The translations under genes were made by a program, and so were the position numbers. From NCBI GenBank assembly GCA_023935145.1, contig CM043702.1:76006820-76070819 (forward strand): a stretch of DNA of 64,000 bases. The letters run 5' to 3'. Of the stretch, positions 31,640 to 43,199 are shown piece after piece (the stretch's first letter is position 1; every line of letters starts with the position of its first letter). Origin of the DNA: Bretschneidera sinensis. Lineage: Eukaryota > Streptophyta > Magnoliopsida > Brassicales > Akaniaceae. The notes below the pieces were generated by a model. It searched no databases. It saw only the letters and a list, made by a program, of their open reading frames with translations, and was not told the origin of the DNA.

Positions 31640-33900
31640 TCTCCCACTTGTACTAAAGTCAATCGACCATGTATCTCATAACCATCTTCTCAAGATCATG
31701 ATCAAAGTGATGTTGTGTTAATGCCTTAGTTAGTGGATATATTGTATTCTCTACTGATGTAACCTTTTGTATGCTCACATCCCCTATTCCAATGATTTCT
31801 CTAATCAAGAGGAAGCGACGCTCAATGTGCTTGGATTTATGATAAGACCTTGGTTCTTTAGCTTGAGCTATCACCCTATTGTTTTCATAATATAAAGGTA
31901 CTAGGACTTCAATACTATGAACCACTCCAAGCTCGGTGATGAACTTCTTCATCCAAACCACCTCTTTTGAAGCTTTAAATGCTACAATTATTCAGTGGAA
32001 TTTGCAGTTGTATCTTGCTTACAACTCTTCTATTTCACTATTCCACCATTCAAGGTGAACACAAATCCAGAAGTGGACTTTCTGTCATCCACATTAGACT
32101 GAAATTCTGAATCAGTATACCCTTCCAATTTCAAGTCACTTTCTCCATTTGCGATGAACAAATCTTTAGTCCTTCTCAATTACTTAAGAATATTCTTAAC
32201 AGCAATCCAGTGTTCCAAACTTGGATTAGACTTATTTTTGCTAGTAACACTTATAACATGACTGATATCAGGTCTAGTACATAACATAACATATATGAGA
32301 CTTCTTATAGCTTAAACATACAACATTTGACTCATGTTATCTCTCTCTTCAAGTGTCTTTGGGGACATTTGCTTTAGGAAGCTTGTTTTAATTCATAAAT
32401 TGATATTTGCATTTTGTAGTCACTGCCACTGGATGAAAACCCTTCTGGTTTCTCCATAAATTTATCTTCCTCTATGTTGCTATTGAGGAAGATGGTTTTA
32501 GTATCCATTTTCCATATCTCATAATTTTAGTGTGCAACTATTGCGAGCAAGATTTTGATGGACTTAAGCATGACTACAGGAGAAAAGATTTCATCAAAGT
32601 CAACTCTTTATCACTACTAGTTTGCCTTCAAGGTCTCTAACTTTCCATCGATACCTATCTTTCTTTTTTAAACCCATTTGTAACTAATATGTATAGTACC
32701 TTTAGGAAAGTCAACCGAAGTCCAAACTTGGTTAGAATACATGTATTTCATTTCAGATTTCATGGTTTTAAGCCATTTTCCAAAATTGATGTCTGACATT
32801 GTATTCATGTAGTTCGTAGGACCTTTATTCCCAATAAGGTGTAACTCTATGTCACCCTCGATGAGATACTCATATATCTCTGGTACTCTAGGTATCCTAC
32901 CTGATCTACGAGGAGGTTGTGTGATAGGTTCTACTATAATAGGCTCCTCAGGTTGATCATTGTTGATTTATGATTTTTGAGACACTTCTTTAAGTTCTTG
33001 TTTACTCCCAACACCCCCTTGTAGTCAAACTCTTTTTTTCCTAGAAAAGTAACATATTTAGAGACAAACAACGTTTATTCATTAGTGAGATAAAATTAAT
33101 ATCCCTGACTCTCTTTAGTTTATCCCACAAATCTACACTTATCAGCTTGCATCTAACTTGTCTGCAACTAATCTCTTGACAAATACAAGACTACTCTAAA
33201 TCTTAATATTCTTAAGACTAGGTTTCCTACCATTCCACATCTCATATTGTGTCTTAGGTATAAATTTAGAAGGAACACTATTTAACAGATATGCGGAAGT
33301 TTCTAGGGTATAACCCAAGAAGAAAATTGGAAGACTAATGTAACTCATCATTGATCGCACTATATCTAATAAAGTACGATTTCTTCTTTTGGACACGCCA
33401 TTAAACTAAAGTTTTTAAAGAGGAATTAACTGTGAGAGAATGCCATTCTCCTTGAGATGATTCAAAAAATCATTCGTCAAGTATTCACCTCTTCGATCAG
33501 ATCAAAGAACTTTGATACTTTTACTAGTTTATTTTTCTACTTTATATCTAAATTTCTTGAAATTTTCAATGGATTCAAATTTATACTTCATAAAATACAG
33601 ATACCTTAACCTCGAATGATCATCGAAGAAGGTAATGAAGTATGAATAATTCACTAGCAATTAAGCTTAATGGCCCACAATAATGAATGTGGATTAATCC
33701 TAATATGTCAGTAGCTCTTTCTCCATGTCCACTAAACAGAGTTTTAGTTATCTTTCCTATGAGACAGGATTCTCCTGTTGGGTATGACTCGAAAGTCAAT
33801 GAATAAAAAAAATCTATATTTAGCCAACTTGCTAATCCTACTCTCATTAATATGACCAAGCTTGAGATTCCTTATATAAGAATAATTAATTTCATCTCAT
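31640..33900 (-). pseudogene. Copia pol remnant (GAG-pre-integrase to RNase H)
   Basis: In coding order: KLGHIN-like, GLASWLN, LTFESYPTGESCLIGKITK and FSGHGERATDILGLIH (33620-33860); integrase NRTLLDIVRSMMSY and LETSAYLLNSVPSK (33196-33396); RT start YKWV-stop-KRKIGIDGK and DFDEIFSPVVML (32560-32700), IYELKQAS (32380); CTRPDISHVISV (about 32283); RNase H STSGFVFTLNGG and LTKALTQHHFDHDL (31659). Only ~95 nt separate KQAS from CTRPDI, so the block with the catalytic YVDD is deleted. Many stops. Confidence 0.85.
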
Positions 33901-34029
33901 TTTTTTTTATTTTCTTGTTGATCAAAATAAAATATATTATCATTCAATTCCATAATATAAAGACTATTTATAAGTGTTCTAGTACCAAATAACTTATTAT
34001 TCAAATAATAAGGTACCTCATGCTATTTA

Positions 34030-35670
34030 TTATTCTTCTAAAACTTTAAATGATGCTCAGCTAAATTATTCTACTACTGAAAAAGAATTGTTAGCTATCA
34101 TATTTGATTTAGAGAAGTTTAGGCCATACTTGATTGGTTCTAAAGTTATTGGTATTCACTGACCATGCTGCTTTGAGATATTTGTTTGCTAAGATAGCTG
34201 CTAAGCCTAGATTAATCAGATGGGTACTATTATTACAAGAATTTGATCTTGAGATTAAGGACAAAAAGGGTAGTGAGAATATGGTTGCTGATCACTTATC
34301 CAAGTTACTTCATCATAAAGAAGGAAACGAGCTTCCCTTGAATGAAAACTTTCCAGATTAGCAGTTATTTGCAATAGATGTCCAACTTCCTTGGTATGCA
34401 AATATTGTTAATTACATAACTACTAAGGCTTTTCCTCCAAGTATGTCTAGTCAGGAAAGGAAGTGGTTGATGTCTATGTTTAGGCAATACCATTGGGACG
34501 AGCTATTCCTATTCAAATTATGTCCTGATCAAATCATCTGACGGTGTGTTCTAGAGGAGGAGCACATGAGCATTTTACAGCATTATCATCAGCTTGCATA
34601 TGGAGGGCACTCTGGAGCTAAGAGAACAACACCTAAGGTATTAAAATCTATTTTCTGTTGGCCTAATGTGTTTAAAGATGCTTTTTGTTTTTGTAGTTCT
34701 TGTGATAGATGCCAGAGGATAGGTAACATCTCCTCCAGAAATCAGATGCCATTGCAAAACATTCAAGTGGTAGAGCTCTTTGATGTGTGGGGTATTGACT
34801 TCATGGGTCCATTTCCTAACTCATTTGGTTATTTATATATTCTTATGAGTGTGGATTATGTGTCTAAATGGTTTGAGGTTATCCCTTCAAAAACTAATTA
34901 TCACAAAGTTGTTGTGAAGTTCTTGCAGGATAACATCTTTACTAGGTTTGGGACACCAAGGGCGATAATCAGTGATGGAGGTAGCCACTTCAACAACCAG
35001 TCTTTTGCTTCTTTGATAAAAAAATATAGGATCACACATAAGGTTAGCACCCCATATCATCCTCAAACCAGTGGTCAAGTGGAGATAAGCAACAGAGAGA
35101 TCAAAAGAATCCTAGAAAAGACAGTTAATATTTCTAGGAAGGAATGATGCATTGTGGGCTTATAGGACTGCATACAAAACCCCTATTGGCATGTCCCCAT
35201 ATCGGTTGGTTTTCGGGAAAGTGTGTCACCTACCAGTGAAGTTGGAGCATAGAGCTTACTGGTCCATCAAGAAATTCAATTTTGATATGAAACAAGCAGG
35301 TGACAAGAGAAAGCTATAGCTGAATGAACTTGAGGAGTTGAGGCATAATGCATATGAGAATACCAACTTATATAAGGAAAGAACTAAGGCATATCATGAT
35401 AAGCAGCTTGTCAGGAAGGAGTTTCATGTAGGACAGAAGGTGTTGATCTACAATTCAAAATTAAGACTCTTCCTTGGTAAGCTCAAGTCTAGGTGGTATG
35501 GTCCCTATGTTGTCACCAACGTTTTCCCCTATGGAGCTTTGGAGGTTCACAACACAGAGAAAAATCAGACATTCAAGATAAATGGACACAGAGTGAAGCC
35601 TTACATTGAGATGAACTTTGAGCCTAGAGATGAAGATGTGATTCTCCAATCTGTCCAGTACATGGCATGA
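34030..35670 (+). pseudogene. outer Athila-like pol: RNase H and integrase
   Basis: RNase H: SSKTLNDAQLNYSTTEKELL (34045), a frameshift near 34140, then [20 protein letters not shown] and VADHLSKL. Integrase: zinc-finger [12 protein letters not shown]...C-x-x-C (CDRCQ), then catalytic [10 protein letters not shown] (D), IISDGGSHF (D) and [12 protein letters not shown] (E), all present. After ISRKE a deletion shifts the frame; [20 protein letters not shown] follows, a stop replaces one codon after DKRKL (35319), and the C-terminal part runs NAYENTNLYKERTK to 35670. Inactive but not very old. Confidence 0.85.
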
Positions 35671-36148
35671 GAGTCACACAGTCTGGCTGAAGACTATAAA
35701 CTTAGCACCACTTGGGAGGTAACCTAATTTGCATGTTCTTGATTGTTTTTGCTTCAGACTCTATCCTTCTTAATTAAAAAAAAAAGAAACTATTTTTGTG
35801 TTTCATTTTTGTTTTTGTTTCTCGCCATCTTGTGCACATTTATTCTAGGTTTTTTTTAGTTTTGATTTTTTAGGATAAGTGTTTTCTAGGGAACTTTACC
35901 CTTCACCACTTTTATTTCTCCTCCCAGTATTGTATCTCTTACTACACATTGGCGACAATGTGTGATTTAAGTTTAGGGGTGTAGGAAAACAATTGTATGT
36001 CCTTATGTGAGCATTGTGCCCAAATAGTGTTATATATAAGAATTTGGTTAAACTGAAACTGTGATTTGATTTCATTGGCGAGCATAATTTTTTGAACACA
36101 TGATTAATTCAATAGAAAATCTGAGTTTGGTTACTTACTTTTGGCTTA
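35671..36148 (+). other. outer Athila-like 3' noncoding region, left part
   Basis: Noncoding, with CACATTGGCGACAATGTG and TTAAGTTTAGGGGTGTAGG near 35945-35985, text shared with the inner element's 3' region. Confidence 0.7.
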
Positions 36149-36153
36149 GGACA
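36149..36153. repeat. target site duplication GGACA (left)
   Basis: GGACA immediately before the inner 5' LTR, identical to 44457-44461. Confidence 0.9.
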
Positions 36154-37410
36154 TGATAAGTGCTTAAATATTCGTATTTAAGCCCCTTAATTTACATTTG
36201 TTAAGTTCCTAGTTGAGCTATTTCATGCTATTTTATTTCTTTTCTGCGTTTTCTGTGTTTTCTTAGGATATTGAAAAAAAGGAAGCATTATCTGGATTGG
36301 AAAACAAAAAACTAGAAGAACTGGCAGATACATAGTGCAATTGAGTGCACCAGCACTCGTGCGCACAAGAAGAAGGCTCGAGCGCAACCTGCACTCAAGC
36401 GCACCAGCATGTGATCGAGCGCACACGAGTAGTAAAACGGCAGAGCCTGTTTTGGAAAGTTTTTGGAAAGTTTTTTTTTACAAATTAGGGTTTCCAAATG
36501 TCCTTAAATCTTATAAATATGCCTGTAAAACACAGAGACCGGATCTTCTTTTTACTTTTAAGTTTTAGAGAAGAAGACTGTGGAGACGAATTGACGACTC
36601 TTCTCTCGGATTTATTCTTCTCCCTTTATTTTTACTTTATAAAGATGTTCAACATCGCAATCATGTGTAACTAACTCTTAGTAAGGGTTTTATTGAAGCC
36701 CTAATTATGTTTACTCAATAATTCAGTATTGGCGCCTTTGCGATATTTATGCTGTTATTCTTAACTTGATTAATGCCTGTTTTTATTTAAATTCCTCATA
36801 TGTGTTTGCCTGATCGACATATGCATGTGGTATGGATTAGTTAGTTGAATCAATTTGGATGACTGAGTCCTGGGTTTAACAATAGTAACAAAAGAAATCC
36901 ACGCCGGGTTCTTGGGTTAATCAACATGAGAAACCGTGAGTATACACCATGCCCTAGGTCTCATGTGGTTGTCAGTTTCCACAGATCTTATGCTCTCTTA
37001 AGGAATAACTCAGTATACACCATGCTAAATCCCTTAAGAAAGAAAAGAGTTAGAGTATACACCATGCCTAACTCGTTGCTTAGGGAAATCAATAGCTTAA
37101 GGAGTATACCCTATGATCTTAGGTTGGCAAACAGTAGGTATTCATGATGTGATTAAAGCATTGGCATATTGTTTTATTGTGGTAGCATGATTAGTGGTGG
37201 ATATCAAGTCCCTACACTTTTATCATTATCGATTCAAACACAATATTTATTTCTCTTGTTTTTATTGTGAATTTAATTCTAAATCAAAATTTACCAATAC
37301 CTATAGAGATGATCTCGCATTTACACACTATACTACTATTGACCTTGTACACTTGCAAGTAAAACTGTTCAATTATTTGCCTATTAATTTAGGCGGATTT
37401 TCGCACAACA
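36154..37410 (+). repeat. inner Athila-like 5' LTR
   Basis: 1257 bp, TG...CA. TATA-like TTATAAATATGCC at 36511. Upstream of it (36335-36425) lies a cluster of GTGCGATCGAGCGCAC-like motifs. TATACACCATG recurs several times near 36940-37070. Confidence 0.93.
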
Positions 37411-37440
37411 AGTTTTTGGTGTCGTTGCGGGGGATTGCGT
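37411..37440 (+). other. primer binding site region (tRNA-Asp type)
   Basis: TTTTTGGTGTCGTTGCGGGG just after the 5' LTR, a decayed form of the TGGCGCCGTTGCCGGGGA primer site of Athila-type elements, complementary to the 3' end of tRNA-Asp. Confidence 0.6.
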
Positions 37441-37683
37441 TAAAATTTTATTTAGAAATATTTTTCGTTCAGTTTTATTTTTCTGTTCTATTTTATTCTG
37501 TTTCATCAGAAACCTAATTTATTTCTTTTTTGTGTTTGCTATTTTTTCTGTTTCAGGCTTGTAGCAGAGTAATTGCTAGCCTTATGATAGAGCGTAGTGT
37601 TTAGTGCGATCGAGCGCACTCAGGGCAGAGACTACCCGAGCAGCAGTACTGAAACTACTGAACGGAAGCGGTTCAACTAATTC

Positions 37684-39320
37684 ATGCAAGGGCTTCAATC
37701 CAGGAATCCAACCTTCTTTCCACTCGATACAGAGCTTGAGCGTACCATTCGACAAAGGCTTAGAGACAACGTTGAAGAAGTAGAAGAAGAATTCGAGGGA
37801 GAAGCGCCAATGGCGGAACAGCTTGATAACCAACCGCCACCAGAGCGAAGACCAATGAAGCAATCCTTCATTCCACAGAACCTCGACCGGGCCTCATGCA
37901 TTTCTTATCAACCTGAGGTGGAAGGCAATTATTACATATTCGCGCAGAGACTCAGTTCCTTGACTCATTTAAAGGGTACACCTGCTAAGGACCCACACTT
38001 GCATCTTCAGGAATTCTTTGACCTCTGTAAGTTCCAACATATCAGAGGCCTAGATCAAAAGGGAATCAGGTTAATTATTTTCCCTTTTTCATTAAAAGAT
38101 AATGCTAAATTGTGGTACAATTCATTGCCTGCAGTGTCTATCCATACTTGGGAAGAGTTGTCCAGTAAGTTCCTAAGAACGTTTTTCCCAGCCCAAAAGA
38201 TAAGACAAATGAGGAAGGAGATTCAATCTTTCCAATAGAAGGATGAAGACCTGTTCTTTGAGGCATGGGGACACTTTAATGAGCTGCTACTCAAATACCC
38301 ATATCACACAATCTACCTTATGATGAACTGGTGTAGGCTTTCTATGAAGGTCTGAGTGACCTAAATAAAGTTATTGTGGATTCAGGTTGTGGAGGTGTGC
38401 TTATGGAAAAGAGTAGTGAAGAAGCCGTGGAGCTGTTTGAAACATTAAGTGAGCACACCCAGCAATTCTCCTCTAGAGGTAGACAATGAGTTAAGAGCAA
38501 AGGTATGTATGAGGTAACTTTAAATGGTGGATCCTCAAATCAGATGGCTACTGTGAAAAGGAAGCTAGATATGCTTGTAAAGGCCATGACTGCTCAGAAT
38601 ACCTCACCCAGTCCATAAGCTACACCACTCCAGGTATGTGCTATATGTTCTCATTTTGATCATAATACTGAGATTTGTCCTTTGTAGTCATCTACAGATC
38701 AAGAGCAAGCAAATTATGTGGGACCGAACAACTATCCTCCCAAGAACAACCCATATACAAATACCTACAATCCTGGATGGCGGAACCACCCCAACCTCTC
38801 ATGGAACAACAATCAAAATGCCTTGAACCTTTAAGGGCAGCAAAGGAACTCCCAATAAGCAGCCCAACCAGTTCCGAAATCAAAGAAGAGTGACCTAGAG
38901 AGTCTTGTAAGATAATTGGCCACTCAACAACAGTAATTGATGACTTCACAAGATCAGTTTATGGTAGAAGAAAAACAATTTCGGACTAAGCAAAGACAAA
39001 CAAATGCAAAGTATGAGAAAGTCATTCAAAGACTAGAGGTACAAGTGGGGCAATTGGCTAAGGAGTTGAGTGGAAGAAAGCAAGGTGAGTTCCTAGCCCA
39101 AACACTACCTAATCCAGGAGGATACCAGCAACTAAAGGTCATGATAACTCTAAAAAATAGGAGGATCATAGGAACCAATGAGCCTGCACAAGCATCTCCA
39201 ATTAAATCATCTGCATCAAAGGTAAGTGAAATGGAGATGGTGAATGCGCCACCTGTCCCTCAAAGGTTAGTAAAGCCAAAGAAAGAAAGTAAATTGCTTG
39301 ATATCTTTGAAACTTTGTGA
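37684..39320 (+). pseudogene. inner Athila-like gag
   Basis: Structural protein forming the retroelement particle. Starts MQGLQSRNPTFFPLDTELER at 37684. The capsid part has ISYQPEVEGNYY, HLKGTPAKDPHLHLQEFFDL, LKDNAKLWYNSLP and W-x-x-L-x-x-K-F-L. A stop at 38236 interrupts it; frameshifts follow. The zinc knuckle CAICSHFDHNTEIC lies near 38636-38680, then an Asn/Pro-rich tail (NNYPPKNNPYTNTYNPGW). An open part 38937-39320 is Gln/Lys-rich and coiled-coil-like. Inactive. Confidence 0.82.
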
Positions 39321-39383
39321 AAAGTAGCAATTAATATTCCTTTATTAGATGCAATTCAACAAATTCTTACATATGCTAAATTT

Positions 39384-40320
39384 TTGAAAGATTGTTGCAC
39401 TCATAAGAGGAAGTTTCAGGAACATGAAACAGTGCCTTTAATTGAAGAGGTAAGTGCGGTGTTGTTAAGAAAACTACCACCAAAGCTAAAAGGTCCAGGT
39501 AGTTTTACCGTTCCTTGTAGGATAGGTGACCAACTGTTTGAGCGTGCATTACTGGATTTAGGAGCAGGTGTAAATTTACTGCCATACACGGTATTTGAAA
39601 CACTAGGTTTGGGGGAGCTTCAGTCGACTTCCATCACTTTGTAATTGGCAGACAGAAGCATCAAATACCTATTACAAAGATGGTGCAATTTGATTATTAT
39701 TATTATTATTTTTTTGTTTTTGTTTTATTTGCCGTTTTGGCAGACTGAAGCATTAAAAGACCAAGAGGTATTCTTGAGGATGTCTTGGTAAAGGTAGGTG
39801 AGTTCATTTTACCCGCTAATTTTTATTGTATTAGATATGGAAGATTGCCCTATGCCATTACCTCTGCCCATCATCTTAGGAAGACCCTTTATGAGAACTG
39901 CTAATACAAAAATTTGTGTGAAAAAAGGGATTGTAAGTATGAAGGTAAATGGTGAGAAAATAGAATTCAAAATATTTGATGCATTAAAATTACCCCAAGA
40001 TGATATGGAATGTTTTAATGTCTGTATGATGCAAGGTATTGCTGAGCAAGTTTTTCAGGTCCAGCACATCAATCTGTTGGAGACCAACCTAACCCAGAGT
40101 TTCAAAAGATCGGATATTAAGCCTGCATCTGAAGATGTTACTGATGACATCTTTAAAGCTATACACCTCCCTAAGGCCTCTCCAATGCATCCAAGATCGG
40201 GTGATAAGAGGAAGTTGCATTTAAATGAGCTAGGAGAATTGAGGCATGATGAATATGCAGCAACACCACGAGCACTTGAGCCATATGTAGTGGACTTTAA
40301 GTACTCCTTACCAAAAGACT
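39384..40320 (+). pseudogene. inner Athila-like protease joined to integrase end
   Basis: HKRKFQEHETVPLIEEVSAV, then the retropepsin LLDLGAGVNLLPYTVFETLG (Athila form of the D-x-G-A active site). A frameshift near 39640 and an AT-rich insertion follow, then MEDCPMPLPLPIILGRPFMR and KGIVSMKVNGEKIEFKIF. Near 40200 the text changes to SGDKRKLHLNELGELRHD, which matches the integrase end of the outer element (GDKRKL-x-LNELEELRHN at about 35305). So RT, RNase H and most of integrase have been deleted between protease and that point. Confidence 0.82.
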
Positions 40321-40481
40321 AGCACTAAAGCTACTGTAGAGGACAATGTGTTTCTTATTTGTGTGGTTGTGTTTGGTTTAAATTGCAGGAGGTTAGGAAC
40401 TTCTGGCTCTCGTCACCCATCACTTTAATTCACTGTCACTCACAAGCTGTTTGATAAAAATCTTCAGTCACATATCAGTTA

Positions 40482-40590
40482 GTGCGATCGAGCGCAGAGA
40501 ATAGTGCGATCGAGTGCATAAGCATAGTGCGATCGAGTGCATAAGCATAGTGCGATCGAGCACACATTACTGAGATCGAGCGTAAAATCT
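40482..40590 (+). repeat. tandem GTGCGATCGAG(C/T)GCA motifs
   Basis: Motif starts at 40482, 40504, 40527, 40550 and a weaker one at 40572, so steps of 22-23 bp. The full form GTGCGATCGAGCGCAC is palindromic at 14 of 16 bases. It lies just ahead of the ORF at 40599. Single or clustered relatives are in the LTRs (36335-36425, 43383-43480) and in the gag leader (37603). Confidence 0.88.
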
Positions 40591-40598
40591 GGAGAACC

Positions 40599-41288
40599 TT
40601 GTCCAAGATGCCTAAACACACTACTTCCACCTCCCGTGCTTCGGGAAGCAGCACACAGTCCTCTCGGCCCAGCTTTGAACAATGGGATTTCTTATTTGAA
40701 ACCACATTCAACATTGACGACGATTTCAAGAACTTTGAAGACACTCAATGGGCTATCCAGGAATTCAAGCGCCGTGGTTTGAAGAGGCTATTCAAGCCTA
40801 TCAGCTCTACTGCCTACACCCAGTTCGTGGTTCAGTTTTATGAGAACCTATCTTTCGACTGCAATAGGCCAGGTGTCTTGTCCTCATCTGTTCTGGGCAA
40901 GTACATCGACGTGACATCTTCAGATATAGCTGCAGCTCTCTGATGCAATGATGAATTTCCTCTTGAGGACGCCCAGATGGATGAGCAGCTGGAGTCATTT
41001 TCCCTATCAACCATCATTAAGGACATGTGTGTTGGGCAGTATGCTGATCAGCAGAACAATTTTGGGAACCGGTCCAAGTTGCCTCCACAACTCTGGCTTG
41101 TGGATTCCATTCTACAGTGTAATGTGTGTCCATTGGGACACAAGATGCAAAGGCGTGACCAGTTCCTCCAAGCATCGTATGCATTTCACAAAGGCCACTG
41201 GTACTCCATCCTAGCTATCATCTGGGGCCAGCTTCATAAGTTTTGGGACCACGTCCATGCATGCCAAGTCACCACTGCTAATGTCTAG
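40599..41288 (+). pseudogene. Athila-like 3' ORF (putative plant transposon protein)
   Basis: MSKMPKHTTSTSRASGSSTQ..., then IQEFKRRGLKRLFKPISSTA, FVVQFYENLSFD and KYIDVTSSDIAAAL. The VxxFYxNL and hydrophobic spacing resemble the putative plant transposon protein domain that follows pol in Athila-type elements. A stop at 40941 separates it from the second part, which is open to 41288 (ESFSLSTIIKDMCVG, LWLVDSILQCNVCPLGHKMQ, GHWYSILAIIWGQLHKFW). The role of this ORF is unknown. Active relatives may use an env-like protein from this place. Confidence 0.65.
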
Positions 41289-43199
41289 GGGCTCCCATTC
41301 CCATTCCTCATCTCACACATTTTCAAAAAGAAGGGAATCAAGGGCTCCTCCATCGATGGACCAATCCGAGACCGCCAATTCTTTGGGAAGAGTCAGTGGA
41401 CCCAGAGCTAGTCACACATGCTGAGAGGACTCCGAGGGCATGCACCTACTGCTGAGAGGGTGAAGGATGATCCTATGGAGACCGAGGACCCAACAGCTAG
41501 CTATACATAAGAAGAGGACCATACTGACATGGGACCCACAAAGTACTAGCACATTCTTAAGGAGATGCCATCTTTCTAGTGTGAGCTCTCTGATATTTGA
41601 TGGGAGGATCGAGAGGCTACATTACTAGTTTATCAGCGCATCGACGGTTTGGAGGCATGCTTTGCGAGGTAAGAAGCGATGCTACAGGCCATTCTAGATC
41701 AACTACCTCCCGCCCCTGGTGCCTCATCTTCCGCACCACCTGGAGACCATCAGTGAGAGTGGTGCACTGTCTAACTGAAGACACAAAACTTAGTGCTCAT
41801 GGGAGGCACCCCACAATATATCCTTTTATTTTTATTATTTTTTACACTTCTTGTTGGTGTTTATTTTTATGTTAACCTTTTGTTGTTCTCATTACTATTT
41901 AGTTTTAGTATCTTTTGTTTTCCAGTATGACTTTCGTTTTTCTTTTTCAAGGACAATGTGTGCATCAGTCCAAGTTTGGGGGTGTGCTATGAGCAATGCC
42001 AGCCAGCTAGTTCTCCATCTCCCAAGTCAGATCTTTCCATGTTATTCACACATTGGGGACAATGTGTAGTTTAAGTTTGGGGGTATGGGAGACACATTCA
42101 CACACTTTGTCATAACTTTTGTTTATTTTTTTATTGTCTAAAAGATAAATGCATGTTTATGTTGTTTTGAATTTTGGTTGACCTTTACAAATACTGTGAT
42201 ACGATTTCATCAGTAAGCTTAAAATCCTGAACACATTATCTGATAATAGAGTTTTAAGGTTTAGTTACTTTTGGCATTTAAGAACTCACATGTTTGATCT
42301 AAATCTGACACGAGTACATTAGCACATAATTATGTGAGGTATGACTTATAAATTTAATATGAATGTTTCCATGGCTTAGCTGTAACCGGATGACTTGTTA
42401 GATGAACACCTTAGCATAGAAAAGTAGAAAAAATTTTGTTACACAAAAAGAGAAAAAATGCTCATAATGATCATTAAATAAACTTCCCACTGAGTAACTG
42501 GACCTCTTGCCTCAGTAAGCAGTGAGTGTTCACATCAAAAGGTGGGGATCTTGCTCATAATGATCATTAAATAAACTTTCCACTGAGTAACTGGACCTCT
42601 TGCCTCAGTAAGCAGTGAGTGTTCATGTCAAAAAGTGGGAGTATTGATTGACAACATTAAGACCAGTTTAGTTTCGTAGCTTTTTTTACTCGAGTTAGTA
42701 AGTCCTTAGGGGTATCTTTACACCTAATGCCCTAAAACCATCTGGTTTGGGAGTCATTGACTAAACACTCACTATATAGGTAAATTAGAAAGCTTAAGGG
42801 AACTAAACATGGCAAAGCCTCATAATAAAAGAATGAAGGAAATAAAACTATGCCAATTTTTGTTCATCCTGATAGGAAATTCGGTGAATCTTGAGACATT
42901 GAAACACTACACATTGGAGTTATTTGGAAGCTTCATTTTTTATGTGCTAGTTCACCATACACTAAGTGAGACTTGTGATGCCTTAGCCTGCTGCATATAA
43001 GTAAATAGATTTTAAAACTCTTATTCATTGTGATGATGGATTTTTATTTTAAGCTTACTCATGAATAAATAACATGGTTTTGTATGCAACTTAAATTTGT
43101 GGACACCATGAATAATGGATTTATCTTTGTGTGGTTTGATTTTCATTTAGTTTTTAGTTTGTATTGCTAAGGGACTAGCAATATATAAGTTTGGGGGTG
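41289..43199 (+). other. inner Athila-like 3' noncoding region
   Basis: Decayed ORF tail to about 41800, then noncoding. Polypurine-like AAGTTTGGGGGTGT occurs at about 41970, 42070 and 43188, the last directly before the 3' LTR. A 93-bp tandem duplication lies at 42459-42640. Confidence 0.75.
42459..42644 (+). repeat. two-copy 93-bp tandem duplication
   Basis: TGCTCATAATGATCATTAAA...GCAGTGAGTGTTCA starts at 42459 and again at 42552 with few differences. A single diverged copy (TGAGTAACCGAGCCTCTTGCC) exists in the outer element near 44660. Confidence 0.9.

Larger units (their letters stand above)
28898..34015 (-). mobile_element. 5'-truncated Copia element
   Basis: Minus strand. From 34015 down: GAG-pre-integrase, integrase, reverse transcriptase and RNase H remnants, then the polypurine tract AAGTGGGAGAT (about 31640-31650) and a 3' LTR (TGTTAGAAGTATGCC at 31638 to ...TTCTTCACA at 28898). 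That LTR is split by a later LTR insertion (29952-31120). The 5' LTR, primer site and gag are missing. At 34015 it abuts a Gypsy element that is itself cut. Confidence 0.85.

Noticed and set aside
36926..37517. Plus-strand frames in the Athila-like LTR (and their copies at 43972-44527)
   Set aside because: They lie within LTR and leader sequence, are repeated in both LTRs, and match no protein.
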